From NCBI GenBank assembly GCA_024803745.1, contig JANJXV010000013.1, positions 28,810,001 to 28,874,000 of the forward strand: 64,000 nt of DNA, in the 5' to 3' direction. The notes under the pieces are model-generated. The model ran no database searches. It saw only the letters and a program-made list of their open reading frames with translations, and was not told the DNA's origin. This document shows, one piece after another, positions 47,923-58,527 of this stretch. This DNA is from Megascapheus bottae. Taxonomy: Eukaryota; Chordata; Mammalia; Rodentia; Geomyidae. A program made the position numbers and the translations under genes. How positions within the stretch are numbered: the first letter of the stretch is position 1; each line of letters begins with the position of its first letter.

Positions 47923-49627
47923 AAGTTAAAGAAGGAAACTACAATTAAAGCCATTATAAGCCTTAAACTGAGAATATATTACAAAATTTGCATGTGTAAC
48001 AATTTACCAATGAATTGAAGATGTAATTTAGTATTCCAACCCTTTTATCTTCTTGGATGTTACATATATATCACTAGCCAAAGATGATCGATCGATTAAT
48101 CTATCTATCAATCTATCTAATTTCAACTGTTTAGTGGGGTAGTTGCCATATGTAGCTGTTTGAATTCAATGTAAAATTAATTTCAATAAAGTAACTCAAT
48201 TGAGGTGACATTTTAGTAAAATTACCCAGTTGTACAGACATATTTAGGTTTCTTCATAAGTATATATTGCTGCCACACTGGACAGATTGTGTTATCTTTG
48301 TAATAGAACATTATTCAAAAAATAATGTGGCACATGGTAGGACAGACATCCCTACTTATCAGCGGTCAAAGGTTTTCTGCCTTTCTTCGCTGATCAGTCC
48401 AATGGCAATGAATAATGCTCTCAATATCCAATTTCCCTTGGCAGAAAAATAAAATCATTGCCCTATCTATAGGGTACTTTTTCTAAAATCATAGCCTGTG
48501 TAGGAAAACAAATCTTTGTCTATCAACACTTCTGTTCCAGTAACAACCACAGCTGATAAGGAATGTGTGCTGTGCCTCTGTGACCGATATGACATAGGTG
48601 AATTATTTGTTTTCCATTTCTTTAGGACTTGGCATGATTTTTAGTTTGCTGTGGTTCCTACTTTTCCATATAAACATTCTCTCAGTATGTTTGTTTTTAG
48701 TACTTGCTGATAGAAAGCACATAACTTTCACCATTAGTTGCTGCCAGAGGACAACAAACCTGATTAGATAAAGGCCAGCTGAAATTAGAATGTTCCCTCA
48801 TGAGGAGGAAAAAGACATTAGAATATTCACTGCACTTCTATCATTTACTCAGGGTTTTCCTGTCATGTAATATAAGGTATTCCTGCCAAGAACTGAAACC
48901 CTTTTATGAGTTCTCTCTTTCCAGATGATCTCTCCTCATAGTTATTTCACACCTTTCAGGTCTCACTTGCTTCCCTTCTTTCTCACCTAGAGGGGTGACT
49001 TTGTATTATTTTTCTTTGCTGAGGTTAACACCATCTATACGTGCTTTCACTTTAATGCTACACATTCTGGTCAATAACTCTTGTCCCCCTCCTGCTGCTG
49101 TGGTAATCTTAGTGATGAGCCCGTTTCTGTTCCATAATTACATCTTTTCCCATGTTTTTTCATTCTGTCAATCCTATCCTTTCTCAGTGTCTTAAACCTC
49201 AGACTCCTCCCTATCTTCATTTTCTATCAAGAACAATTATATGGTTCCAGATAACAGATTTTTCCTTTGTCACTTTATTTATTGAAAAATCATGAGTTCC
49301 TTGATAAGAATAACTCAATAAAACAGAACAGAGAATAGTAGAAATTACTCAACTTTAAAAAAAGAAAAATAAAATAGATACATGGGATGTGGAAAAGGAA
49401 TAGAAACTTGGAAATCCTTGTGAAAAAGCAAAATATGCCATTACCTCAGTGCAGTCTAGGAAGGAAAGAAGAGATGAAACTGCAAAAAAAGACTTGGGAA
49501 ATAACTGCTGACATATTTTCCAAATTAAGCAAAAATATAAGCCTACAGATTCAAAAAGTAGTGCAAAATATAATTCTATAGATATCAATACAAAGATACT
49601 TGTTAACTATCAGTATTCTTATCAAAC
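47923..49627. other. Intergenic, repeat-poor
   Basis: A short (ATCT)-like run lies at 48085-48120. The region 48480-48990 is unique-looking. No gene recognised; frames of 60-77 codons lack homology. Confidence 0.4.
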
Positions 49628-49862
49628 TCATGTATGCCAGTATTGGAGCTTGAACCCACAGTCTCACACTCACATTTCCCACCTCTCAAGACTGGCTCTC
49701 TATCATTTGAGCCACATTGGCATTTTTACTTTGTTTGCTGGTTAATTAGAGATAAGATTATCCTGGATTTCTCTTCCCAGGTTAACTTTGAACTACAATT
49801 TTCAGTTCTCAGGTTCCTGAGTTGCTATGACTGTAGGCATATGGCATCAATGCCTAGCTTAT
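49628..49862 (-). mobile_element. Old B1-type composite SINE
   Basis: GGAGCTTGAACCCACAGTCTC, CTATCATTTGAGCCACATTG, GGTTAATTAGAGATAAGATT, then CTCAGGTTCCTGAGTTGC; all reverse-complement and diverged. Confidence 0.7.
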
Positions 49863-50033
49863 ATTAAACTTCTAAAAACTACAGTCAAATAAAAACATTA
49901 AAGCCGTGACAGGCAGATGACAATTTTTCCATAGGGGAAAATAATTCAAATGATATGTTCCTCATCAGACACCATGAATACCAAGAAGTAAACAATACAA
50001 CACTACCAAAGGCTAAACAAAAAGAAATGTCAG

Positions 50034-50236
50034 GGGCTGGGAGTTTGGCCTAGTGGTTAAAGTGCTTGCCTAGCATGCATGAAGACCCAGGTTCGATTCC
50101 TTGGTACCACATACATAGAAAAAAGCCAGAAGTGGTGCTGAAGCTCAAGTGGTAGAGCGCTAACCTTGAGAAAGTCCAAGGACAGTGCTCAGGCCCTGAG
50201 CTCAAGCCCAGGACTGGCAAAAAAAAAAAAAAAAAG
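50034..50236 (+). mobile_element. IDL-Geo SINE
   Basis: First plus-strand member: GGGCTGGGAGTTTGGCC start, A-box TAGTGGTTAAAGTGC, B-box GGTTCGATTCC, Geo half, poly-A. Perfect 15-bp target-site duplication AAAAAGAAATGTCAG at 50019-50033 and 50237-50251. Confidence 0.95.
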
Positions 50237-50251
50237 AAAAAGAAATGTCAG

Positions 50252-51634
50252 TCTTAAATGCTATATTTGGCAAAATTATCTTTGAAAAACTAATACATTG
50301 TCAGAAAGGCAATTCAGTTGATACAATTTTTCTTATTCTAAAAAAGGACTAAAGAGTTTTTTCAAAGCCATGCTTTGTTTTATTGAAAATATGTAGGTTT
50401 TTTTAAATTCAAATGAAGCTTAGAGAAGTGATATTATTCACGATTGCTCAGACATACTGTTATACGATAAAATTTAGTCATAAAGGAGCCCTTTCAGTCT
50501 CTTAACTAATTTTAGTTTCAGCACCATAAAAAATAGTGGGCATTTTAAAAATATTTTATTTTAAATAATATCTTTGAATTGTAATATAACAATTGTAATA
50601 TTCCCCTCACAGGACTAGATAACATGAATATGTTTAACAAATTTGAGAGACCAATCATTCAAATATCTTGCCTTAACTAATGTCTGTAATGACAAACAAT
50701 GAAATCATTTTGAACCTACAGGGGCCAATTTGCTGGTACATTGCACAAGGTCTGGTGCTATTCAGCTATAATTAGGAAATGGTGCTGTTCTTGATGAGTT
50801 TTGGTTACTATAGCAATTCCATATGAAACCTACATCTGCTGACTAGTGAACTGCATCATGTATCTTCTGTAAATTGCTCTTGTTAGTCACTTGTAATTTA
50901 TGTTTTCAACAGTAATTTCAAACTGGCACTGTCAGAAATCCATGTTTTTTCAATAACTGGAAAAACAGACCAGATAATATACCATACAACCCCATGATCA
51001 TTCTTGTTATTAATATACAGGTAAACTACTGAATATTTTTGTGCATTGTCTAACAATATACATATAATTCTGTATTTCCTGTTTTTAAATTCAAAATAGT
51101 AAACTTATTCCCTTGCAATCAAAAGTTTGTTACAAGACAAGACAATCTCCTTATCTCTAGAAGGGATTATTAAACAATTTATAAGCTGCATTGTTTTTTC
51201 TATTCTACATTTCAGTGGTTTATCTACTACTGAAAAATTGTTTAAAACTCTTGAATTCAAACCCATTAACATTTTTGAGATATTGAAAGGGTCTGAAATT
51301 AGCATAGAAGTTTCATCATTTTTTTTTATCCCTTGGTGTTCCAACATTTGTTGAAAACCAATACCACGAAGCTCTTATTCCTTTCAGACATATTGTCAAT
51401 AATCATAAATATATTCATAGCCTCACACAAAATACCCTATGAAAGCAATGATATTATTCCAAATGTATGGTGTGATATTGAATATTTAACAGCTGTCCCA
51501 CTGAGCCTTCAACAATTATGGAGCCAATATTGGTCTGCATATATACCTATTACATACATATTGGTTTGTATATGCATTTTTTAAATTAAAACAATTTTGG
51601 TTCCTAAAACAAAATATACATTAACATCAAACCA
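50252..51634. other. Intergenic; candidate conserved element at 50700-50960
   Basis: 50700-50960 is repeat-free with a TATAATTAGGAAATG core and balanced composition. Opposite-strand frames at 51105-51354 (75-80 codons) have no recognisable homology. Confidence 0.35.
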
Positions 51635-51700
51635 GGCATGATGATTCACATCTGTAATACTAGTAAGTAAAATTCATGAGTTCAAGAACAGCATATATAT
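51635..51700 (+). mobile_element. B1-like SINE fragment
   Basis: CCAGGCATGATGATTCACATC, TGTAATACTAG, GAGTTCAAGAACAGC: truncated B1 left half. Confidence 0.6.
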
Positions 51701-51815
51701 TATATATATATATATATCCTTATAAATATATGTACATTACACATATATATATGGGTAGAAAATGTTTCAGTGCATTGAGTCACATCTATATATATATATT
51801 ATATATATATATGTT
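51695..51815. repeat. Two AT-rich palindromic (TA)n runs
   Basis: (TA)-type runs at 51694-51718 and 51786-51812 separated by TA-rich spacer; each is self-complementary. Confidence 0.9.
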
Positions 51816-53481
51816 TTATGACCAAATGTTTATTGGATGAATAAAATTTTGCAGCACAAATGTAAGACTAAAACAGATACATTGCCTTTAAAATAAAGGC
51901 AAAAGAATCCAACTACACATAAAAATTTAAAATCAAACTCTAACAGTCAGAAATTAAGAGATTATAGTTCAGGTTTGATATACTGTTTGTATCACTGATT
52001 TCTCACATTATTTACCTGTGTTTAGATTTCGGAATCACTGTATATATACATTGCTAAGATTTAAGTCTTGATCACTCATGACAAACAGATAAGGCCGCAT
52101 GGAATTATAAAGTATTATAAGCTCTTAAACCAAACCTTGATGTCAATATTGAGTAATGAAGCTCCAAAAGGTGGTTAAAGACACATTAATTATTGTAATG
52201 ATTCAAACTACTTTACCGGAGGGCCACTGTATTTCTAAGGTAAAAGGGCAATCTTATCCCACCATGACAATTAGCATCTGATAAATGGTGTAGTGTCACA
52301 CTTCTAATACAATGATTGATTGTTTCCAATTTGCTCCTGAGAGAAATCAATGGCTCCTTCTTAGAGAGTTCATATTAATTTATGTTAATAATCAATACTT
52401 TATATCTGCAAATTTCTAAGAAGATTGTTGTCCATTCTAATACACTTCTATTATATTGCTTCAGAGATACAAACTACGTAAAATGCTAAAATATAGCTAA
52501 AAATGGAAACAAATTTAACATTGATGATTATTGGCAACATTGAGTAACAAGGTTTAGAATATTTTTGATTGTTAGACTGTAGTGTGAAAATGGCACTATC
52601 TATGGTGAACTCATACTCTTGTTTTTTTAATGCATATTCCCAGTAACCACTACTAAACACTTTACACCTCTAATACACATTAGCTAGATGATAATGTTTT
52701 GACCAAATATTTATTCCATTTCTACTTACTGACACATGGCTGTTATCTTCTAACAGTACTCTAGTTATAGGAGGATCTTGGCTCTTCAATAGGTAACAAA
52801 TCAGAGGCAGTTTTGTTCTCAATGTGGTGGTAAAAATCCAGCACAAATGACAGACACATTTAAACCCACCCTATAATCCATAGGAGATGAATTTTCTGGA
52901 GGAAAAGAAACGATAACATATATTTACAGAGAACAAAATTAAGCTGAGAAATGAAGGACAAGAGAATATTATTAGCTAACAGAATAATGTAAGTAAAAGT
53001 ACTGAGACAAGAAAGACGCTCTGCAGATTCTAAGTACTCATCAACTCATATTTAGAGAGAAAAATGTTGGGAGATAGGCAGTGATATGGGAACTCAAGAA
53101 TCTTAAGTAGGAGAGTAAGAATACAAACACCGAGTTTGTGATAATTTCACTAACACCTATATCCACACAAATACTTCCTAGGTTTTCCCTCTGCACTAGG
53201 AAATGTTCTACACTCTGAAGATAAAATAGTAAAACAACTTGCTAGAGAAAGGAAGCTGAAAGTAAATAACAGGAAGAACCATCATAAGCAAGTAACTAGT
53301 GAATTAGGAGGTGATGCTAAAAAAAAAAATCTATGTGTCAAAAATGATGCAATTGTGCAAGGTAAATGAGCAGAGGGTATGAAGTAGGCCAAGTTTGATA
53401 CTTGGAAAATCGCCACATTAAATAGACTATTTAGATTGGCCCTTCAAGAGGCAAGAGTTGAGCAAAGACATGAAGGTAAAG
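51816..53481. other. Intergenic, possible ancient repeat toward the right
   Basis: No gene. From about 53150 the text (GGAAATGTTCTACACTCTG, AAGTTTGATACTTGG, GAGTTGAGCAAAGACATGAAGG) recalls an ancient mammalian repeat, possibly continuing after the SINE to 53980. Family not assigned. Confidence 0.4.
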
Positions 53482-53493
53482 AAATTAGCCACA

Positions 53494-53696
53494 GGGCCAG
53501 GAGTTTGGTCTAATGGTAGAGTATTTGTCTAACATGCATGAAGACCCAGGTTCGATTCCTTGGTACCACATACATAGAAAAAAGCCAGAAGTGTTGCTGA
53601 GGCTCTAGTGGTAGAGCTCTAGCTTTGAGAAAGTCCAAGGACAGTGCTCAGGCCCTGAGCTCAAGCCCAGGATTGGCAAAAAAAAAAAAAAAAAAA
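53494..53696 (+). mobile_element. IDL-Geo SINE
   Basis: Complete dimer with ~20-nt poly-A. Perfect 12-bp target-site duplication AAATTAGCCACA at 53482-53493 and 53697-53708. Confidence 0.94.
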
Positions 53697-53984
53697 AAAT
53701 TAGCCACATCAATAACGGGGATACTTTTATACAGAGATTATCTACCCAGCAGAACCATTTCCTAAGAGAAGCTGGGGAGCAGTGTACCTATGTTGGACGG
53801 AGCTATAGAAAGTACAAGAGGAAGAACAGGGTAGGGTGTTAACCTTACATAAAGAGACATTGGTCATTGGAAATACTCCAAGTAAAATGAGATGCCAGTG
53901 CAGTTTAAAGAGGAATTTGCTTTAAAGTTTCTACTGCTCTACCTGCAGCAATCTCCAATGTCGAGAGACCAAAAGAAAATCAAG

Positions 53985-54215
53985 ACCAGATTAAAAGGCT
54001 GAGCATGGCAGTTCACACTTGTTCCCAGCAGCTTGGTTGGGAGGCAGGTAGGAGGATGAGAGGTGGAGGCCAGTCCATTCAAAGTTACTGGAAGAGGCTA
54101 TTTGTAAAACAAAGTTGAAAAAAAAAAAAAGACTGGTGTTTGCAGCTCAGATGCTACTTGAGTGCTTCTGTAGAAAACTCAAGGCTCAGAGTTCAATGCC
54201 CAGTACAAAAAAACC
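53985..54215 (+). mobile_element. Old B1 + ID-like composite SINE
   Basis: B1-like left half (GAGCATGGCAGTTCACACTTG, TTGGGAGGCAGGTAGGAGG), an A-rich linker at 54116-54130, then an ID-like right half (TTTGCAGCTCAGATGCTAC, CAGAGTTCAATGCCCAGTAC). Its right half is ID-like, without the Geo insertion. Confidence 0.75.
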
Positions 54216-54221
54216 AAAAAA

Positions 54222-54427
54222 GGGGCCGGGAGTTTGGCCTAGTGGTTAAAGTGCTTGCCTAGCATGCATGAAGACCCGGGTTCGATTCCTCGGTACCACA
54301 TACATAGAAAAAAGCCAGAAGTGGTGCTGAGGCTCAAGTGGTAGAGCTCTAGCCTTGACAAAGTCCAAGGACAGTGCTCAGGCCCTGAGCTCAAGCCCAG
54401 GACTGGCCAAAAAAAAAAAAAAAAAAA
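54222..54427 (+). mobile_element. IDL-Geo SINE, near consensus
   Basis: Inserted in the A-rich tail of the preceding B1/ID element. GGGGCCGGGAGTTTGGCC start, perfect B box GGTTCGATTCC, A~19 tail. No target-site duplication can be separated from the A-rich surroundings. Confidence 0.93.
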
Positions 54428-55398
54428 CCCTGAAAATTAGCATTATGTTAAATAACAGTTACATATTAATGAAAAGTGGCCTAAAACCAGAAAACTGACC
54501 TCAACAATGATGGCAAGGATTTGACATGTTCCTACACTAGTTGATGGAGGCAGGAAATACAAACTGGTACAGGCACTCGGGGAGGTACTGTAGCAAACTG
54601 AACCTACACTTATTCATATGTTTTGTGTGTGTTGACATTTTATTTAATCCCTTTTCGTTTATATTAGTAAGAATCCAACATTGGAGCAAAGGGTAAAGAC
54701 TATGTACGTAACAAACATATTGGAGTTTAAAATATCTTGTTATTTTAAATCATAGTGAGCGATAGCTTTTATCTCTGTACTAAAAAAAAACGAGTTCATA
54801 ATGAGAACAAAACTTTCTGAATCACATCTTTTTAATGAATGTATTCAGCTGGTTAACTCTTTAGAACACTAGGTTAATAAGGTCATAATCAGGCCTTAAA
54901 GTCCAAATAAGCTCATTAGCTTTTCAAACTAACATGTTGATTAAATGAAACTTTTTCAGTCTGTGAGCAAGGGGGGAGAAAATCAGCTCAAATTAAGTTA
55001 ATCATACTGATAAAAGAGGGAAGCCTTGTTTGCCATTTTTAAGGTGCTTTTTCCTTTGAAAAAGATACATTTTTAGCATTCTTAGGAGATTCACAATTAT
55101 CATACTAGTGCTAATCCTACAGTTTCAGGAATATTTCCAGTACCTTGCTTCCTAATATTTAGAAAGTCCATGGCATTACAAGCCAAATATTTGAAAACTG
55201 ACGGTAAGAAATTGCTCACAATTGGCGCCTAACCTAATTATGTTGTGGACACATGAAGTACAGGAGATTCAGTGACCAACACTGGCATTGTTCATTTCTG
55301 TACACCACTTATTCACGCAATTGATAAAGAGAATGCCGGCCCAGGGAGACCCCAGGCTTGGCCTGTGAGCTTCCCCTTCTCTCTTCCCACAAGCAATG
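54428..55398 (-). other. Region 3' of FANCF, probable 3' UTR
   Basis: Repeat-free, AT-rich sequence immediately downstream of the FANCF stop codon. The mammalian FANCF transcript has a long 3' UTR, so much of this is probably transcribed on the minus strand. The only AATAAA I noted is at 54639-54644. Confidence 0.5.
54639..54644 (-). terminator. Candidate FANCF polyadenylation signal
   Basis: TTTATT on the + strand gives AATAAA on the FANCF strand, ~755 bp past the stop codon. Plausible only; other sites may be used further left. Confidence 0.3.
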
Positions 55399-56481
55399 TC
55401 ATCCATCAGGGAGAAGAGCCAGCAACAGGTCAGTCCAGATGCTAAGACCAGGGACTTGGAAATCTCCATCCTGGACCTTCCAGGACTCAAGAGAAGTTAG
55501 AACCTCATTCTTCAGAGGTGGGGGGGCCTGAGAGAGACTTTGCAATCTATCGTACAGATCCTCCCAGGACATATCTTGGGCCTCCTTCCCAACCCAAAGG
55601 CCCTTCTGGAGGTCGTAGTGCAGACGTCGACCCCAGTCAAGGAGCAGACCCATATAGACCTGTGACAGCGCTGGGTGGCGACCTGCCACCAAAGTCAAGA
55701 GCCCGGCTGGGAGGTGGCGGCAAAAGGCAGTCATGACCTCGGGCTGGCCCAGCAGCCAGCGGATAAGTTCTTGATGCCCCTCGGTAGGTGTCCCGGGGTC
55801 GTCCCATTTCGTCCTCCCAGGTGAAGGGGGCCTGGGAGACGGGGGCGGGCGCAAGAGCGCCACCGCCGTCACCCGCAGGAAGTGATCGCGAGGCCAGCGT
55901 TCCCACAGGCGGCCGAGGAGGAAGCCGCCGCCGGGGTCCTCGGCCTCTCCCGGCTGCTGCAGGCGCTCCAGCAGCAGTTGGGCCTGCGTCTGTATCCACG
56001 CGTCCGCCTGGATGTCGGGGTTCTCCCGGCTGGAGTGGGCGCGCAGCAGGTGCACCGCACAGCTGCGGCGCGCGAGGCCCAGCAGGCTGTCCTGCAGCGT
56101 GGCCTTCTCGGCCTCCTGCACTCCGGGGTCGGGGAAGACCTGCTGCAGCACGCAGTGGTAAGCGGCGTCCCCCAGAGCCCGGTTCCGCAGCAGGCGGAGG
56201 GACAGCAGCATGTCGGCGTGCCCTAGGGCTCGGAAGCTCAGCCGTCCCGGGACCCGGCCCGGCCCCGGCTCACCGCAGGGCCTACAGTGGCTCTGTAAGC
56301 GCCGCTCCAGAGCCAGGCGGATGCGACCGTGGCCGCTAAAGCGTCCGTACACATGGCGAAGGTAGCGAGCCCACTGGAAGGCCCGGCGAACGGTGGCGGG
56401 GTCCCAGGTACTGACGTGGGTCGTGCCGGACACCGCCAGTACCTCGGAGAAGCGGTCCAGATGCTGCAGGAGCTGTTCCAT
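55399..56481 (-). CDS. FANCF: FANCF, Fanconi anaemia core-complex adaptor (single exon)
   Basis: 360-residue protein recognised as FANCF. It belongs to the nuclear Fanconi anaemia core ubiquitin-ligase complex, where it bridges the FANCC-FANCE and FANCA-FANCG subcomplexes and links to FANCM, enabling FANCL-dependent FANCD2-FANCI monoubiquitination at DNA interstrand crosslinks. Seen: N-terminus MEQLLQHLDRFSEVLAVS; STWDPATVRR at residues 24-33 with the following ARYLRH helix; a Leu-rich helical middle; a well-conserved C-terminal block (270-294, including LLDWGRRLHYDLQKG) and the ending VPGLSIWTDLLLAL (343-356), in the helical-repeat region known to contact FANCG. Human FANCF is 374 residues and also intronless. 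I start at 56481 because this Met matches the human N-terminus; the frame stays open 41 codons further (Met at 56604), but that lies beyond the CCAAT boxes. No frameshift or stop, so apparently functional. Very GC-rich, unlike its surroundings. Confidence 0.96.
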   Translation of the reverse strand: MEQLLQHLDRFSEVLAVSGTTHVSTWDPATVRRAFQWARYLRHVYGRFSGHGRIRLALERRLQSHCRPCGEPGPGRVPGRLSFRALGHADMLLSLRLLRNRALGDAAYHCVLQQVFPDPGVQEAEKATLQDSLLGLARRSCAVHLLRAHSSRENPDIQADAWIQTQAQLLLERLQQPGEAEDPGGGFLLGRLWERWPRDHFLRVTAVALLRPPPSPRPPSPGRTKWDDPGTPTEGHQELIRWLLGQPEVMTAFCRHLPAGLLTLVAGRHPALSQVYMGLLLDWGRRLHYDLQKGLWVGKEAQDMSWEDLYDRLQSLSQAPPPLKNEVLTSLESWKVQDGDFQVPGLSIWTDLLLALLPDG

Positions 56482-56600
56482 CTGCGCGCCATAAGACCTG
56501 ACTTCCGCTTTCACCTTGGAAAGCCGTGACGCTCCTCGTGCTGATTGGACGGCGTGGCCAAAGACACGCCTTCCTTTAACGTTATTGGACGAGACCCACG
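55600..56600. promoter_or_regulatory. CpG island over FANCF
   Basis: The only CpG-dense stretch in the window: many CG and CCGG/GCGC sites through the coding region and promoter, against near-absence elsewhere. Long opposite-strand frames here (for example 55788-56339) are by-products of GC richness. Confidence 0.85.
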
Positions 56601-56640
56601 TCAATCCTAGGGCTTCTTTATCCGGGTCTTTTGAACCTGA
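56482..56640. promoter_or_regulatory. FANCF promoter (possibly shared with GAS2)
   Basis: On the FANCF strand: an ETS-type GCGGAAGT (+ strand ACTTCCGC, 56501-56508) in a TCCAAGGTGAAAGCGGAAGT block that I recall as nearly identical in human; and two CCAAT boxes (+ strand ATTGG at 56544-56548 and 56584-56588), 40 bp apart. No TATA box. This suits a housekeeping CpG-island promoter bound by GABP/ETS and NF-Y (factor assignment inferred). In human, GAS2 starts divergently from this point. Confidence 0.75.
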
Positions 56641-56692
56641 GAAATTTAAATGACAGGGAGGGAAAAAAACACAACAACAAAAAACACATTCC

Positions 56693-56882
56693 GGGGCCGG
56701 GAGTTTGGCCTAGTGGTAGAGTGCTTGCCTAGCATGCACGAAGACCCGGGTTCAATTCCTCGGTACCACATACGTAGCAAAAGGCCAGAAGTGGTGCTGT
56801 GGCTCAAGTGGTAGAGCTCTAGCCTTGAGAAAAGCCAGGGACAGTGCTCAAACCTTGAGCCCAAGCCCGGGACTGGAAAAAA
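56693..56882 (+). mobile_element. IDL-Geo SINE next to the FANCF promoter
   Basis: Complete dimer (CCGGGGCCGGGAGTTTGG start, B box GGTTCAATTCC) with a tail of A and AAC units. ACAACAAAAAACA occurs at 56674-56686 and 56895-56907, a probable target-site duplication. It begins ~210 bp upstream of the FANCF start codon, oriented away from FANCF. Confidence 0.92.
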
Positions 56883-56907
56883 AACAAAACAAAAACAACA
56901 AAAAACA

Positions 56908-57189
56908 ACCTCCCGATTTTAATTTTGCTGTGTATTCAAGGGTGAGTGGGTGGGGGCTTTGTAAGAATCTGTGGAGCCACAGGAAATATACTGCCAGTCA
57001 TAAGCGTCTTTGTGCTTCCTTTTGCTGTGGGAATATATTTAGGTGGAAAAAAAATTGACTCAAAATTGATTCTTTTTTGTTTTGCTTTATTATACCAGAG
57101 ACATATAATTTCATATGAGAACATGTTTATTGCATGGAAGTTAAGATAATTTGAAGAAAAACTTATATTGAGGCAGATGCTTTATTAAC
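56908..57189. other. Intergenic or GAS2 5' region, no exon proven
   Basis: GGGTGAGTGG at 56940-56949 on the + strand looks like a 5' splice donor, and human GAS2 has a noncoding first exon here, but nothing else supports an exon. Confidence 0.25.
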
Positions 57190-57390
57190 TTTTCTTTATC
57201 ACTTAAGGGAATTGAATGTAGGGCCTCTTTGTGCTCTACAGCACCACTCCTAACATCTGAGTGGTTGACTGGACATAAGAGTCTCATGGGGAGTTTTCTA
57301 CCTGGATTGACTTCAAACTGTGGTCCTCAGAGCTCAGCCTCCTGAGTGCCTAGGGTTACAGGCCTGAGCCACCAACACCTGGCTTTATTA
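57190..57390 (-). mobile_element. B1/Geo composite SINE
   Basis: GTGGTTGACTGGACATAAGAG linker, then GGTCCTCAGAGCTCAGCCTC and CTAGGGTTACAGGCCTGAGC (B1), reverse-complement. The Geo half (57200-57255) is decayed. Confidence 0.8.
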
Positions 57391-58500
57391 ACAACTGTTA
57401 AGAAAATTACTTCAAAATGCTTTTTAAAAGTTTTCCTGAAAAATTATATTTTCTCATTATTTCTTCTTTGGCACCGATTACTACAGAGGATATACCATTT
57501 TAGAGCACATAACGAAAATATGTTTGGGTAAAGACTTTCAGAAAAGTGATATGGAACTATTCTTGAATGTCATCAGCTTTTATTTTCTACTGGAAAGTAC
57601 TAAGGTGAATTACATTATTATAATAAAGTTCCCACATTAAAAGACTTTGTTGAGGTCCAAAGAGAGGCAAACACAGAACATAATACAAATGAGGTTGTGT
57701 GTATTTAAAAAAAATGGAAGAACAATGCTTTCAGGGATTTGCTGTCTGCTGACAGAATTCTAGAAATGCTTTATCAGCGACTGATATTTGATTTAGGATT
57801 CAGAATGTTTGAAAAAATGAAAGAAAATACTCAAAGGAAAATACAAAGGAGCGAAGTAATATAAGGAAAACTGAGGATATTAACATATGTGCTCCGTGCT
57901 GTGACTACCAGGAACGATCTCCCATCTCTTGTTTGCCTATGAATTCCTGGAGTGTAGTACATTAAAACAGAAAATAAAAGAGCAACTATTAGGAGAGTTT
58001 TTTTTTAAAATTAAAATAGGATATCATTTAAAATGTGAAGAAACAAAGAAAAGAAAGGCTTTCCTAAAGAACTTAACTCAGAGGGCCCTGAGGACCATTA
58101 CAAGATAGAAAAGAGGCATTCTAGAAGGAATCATGTGCCTATCTTGTAATGTTATTGGACTACTATTGATGCATGATGTCTGGGCAGTTTGCCTACTGGC
58201 CCCACTTCAGATGAATAGATAAGGCCTTAAAAAACTCATTTGGTCATGTTGATCCAATGGTCTTTTAATTTAGCAAATAACTTAGGAAACTAAACCTAAG
58301 TCTATCGGTATATAAGCTGAATCCTATAGTATGGGAATTAGTTCAAAAATAGCTTATTAAGCCTAGAGAATTCAGACAAAAAACAAACAACAAACATGAA
58401 CACTGATTAATTTGAATAGATAACCATAAAGAATTGTAAATATATATTAGCTGAATGCCAAGCATATTATGAAGTATATTTTTTCTTCTTCACAAATTGT
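57391..58500. other. Intergenic, no gene seen
   Basis: AT-rich and repeat-poor. Confidence 0.4.
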
Positions 58501-58527
58501 TCATATATATATATATATATATATTAT
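58501..58527. repeat. (TA)n run
   Basis: About 12 units. Confidence 0.93.

Noticed and set aside
1..55000. SLC17A6 exons at the left
   Set aside because: It is the neighbour in human, but no transporter-like coding segment is visible.
55788..56339. 183-codon plus-strand frame (and 55882-56226) opposite FANCF
   Set aside because: Shadow frames of the GC-rich FANCF exon; no homology and low-complexity Arg/Ala/Gly/Pro composition.
56482..56604. N-terminal 41-codon extension of the FANCF frame from the Met at 56604
   Set aside because: The Met at 56481 matches the human N-terminus, and the upstream Met lies beyond the CCAAT boxes, probably outside the transcript.
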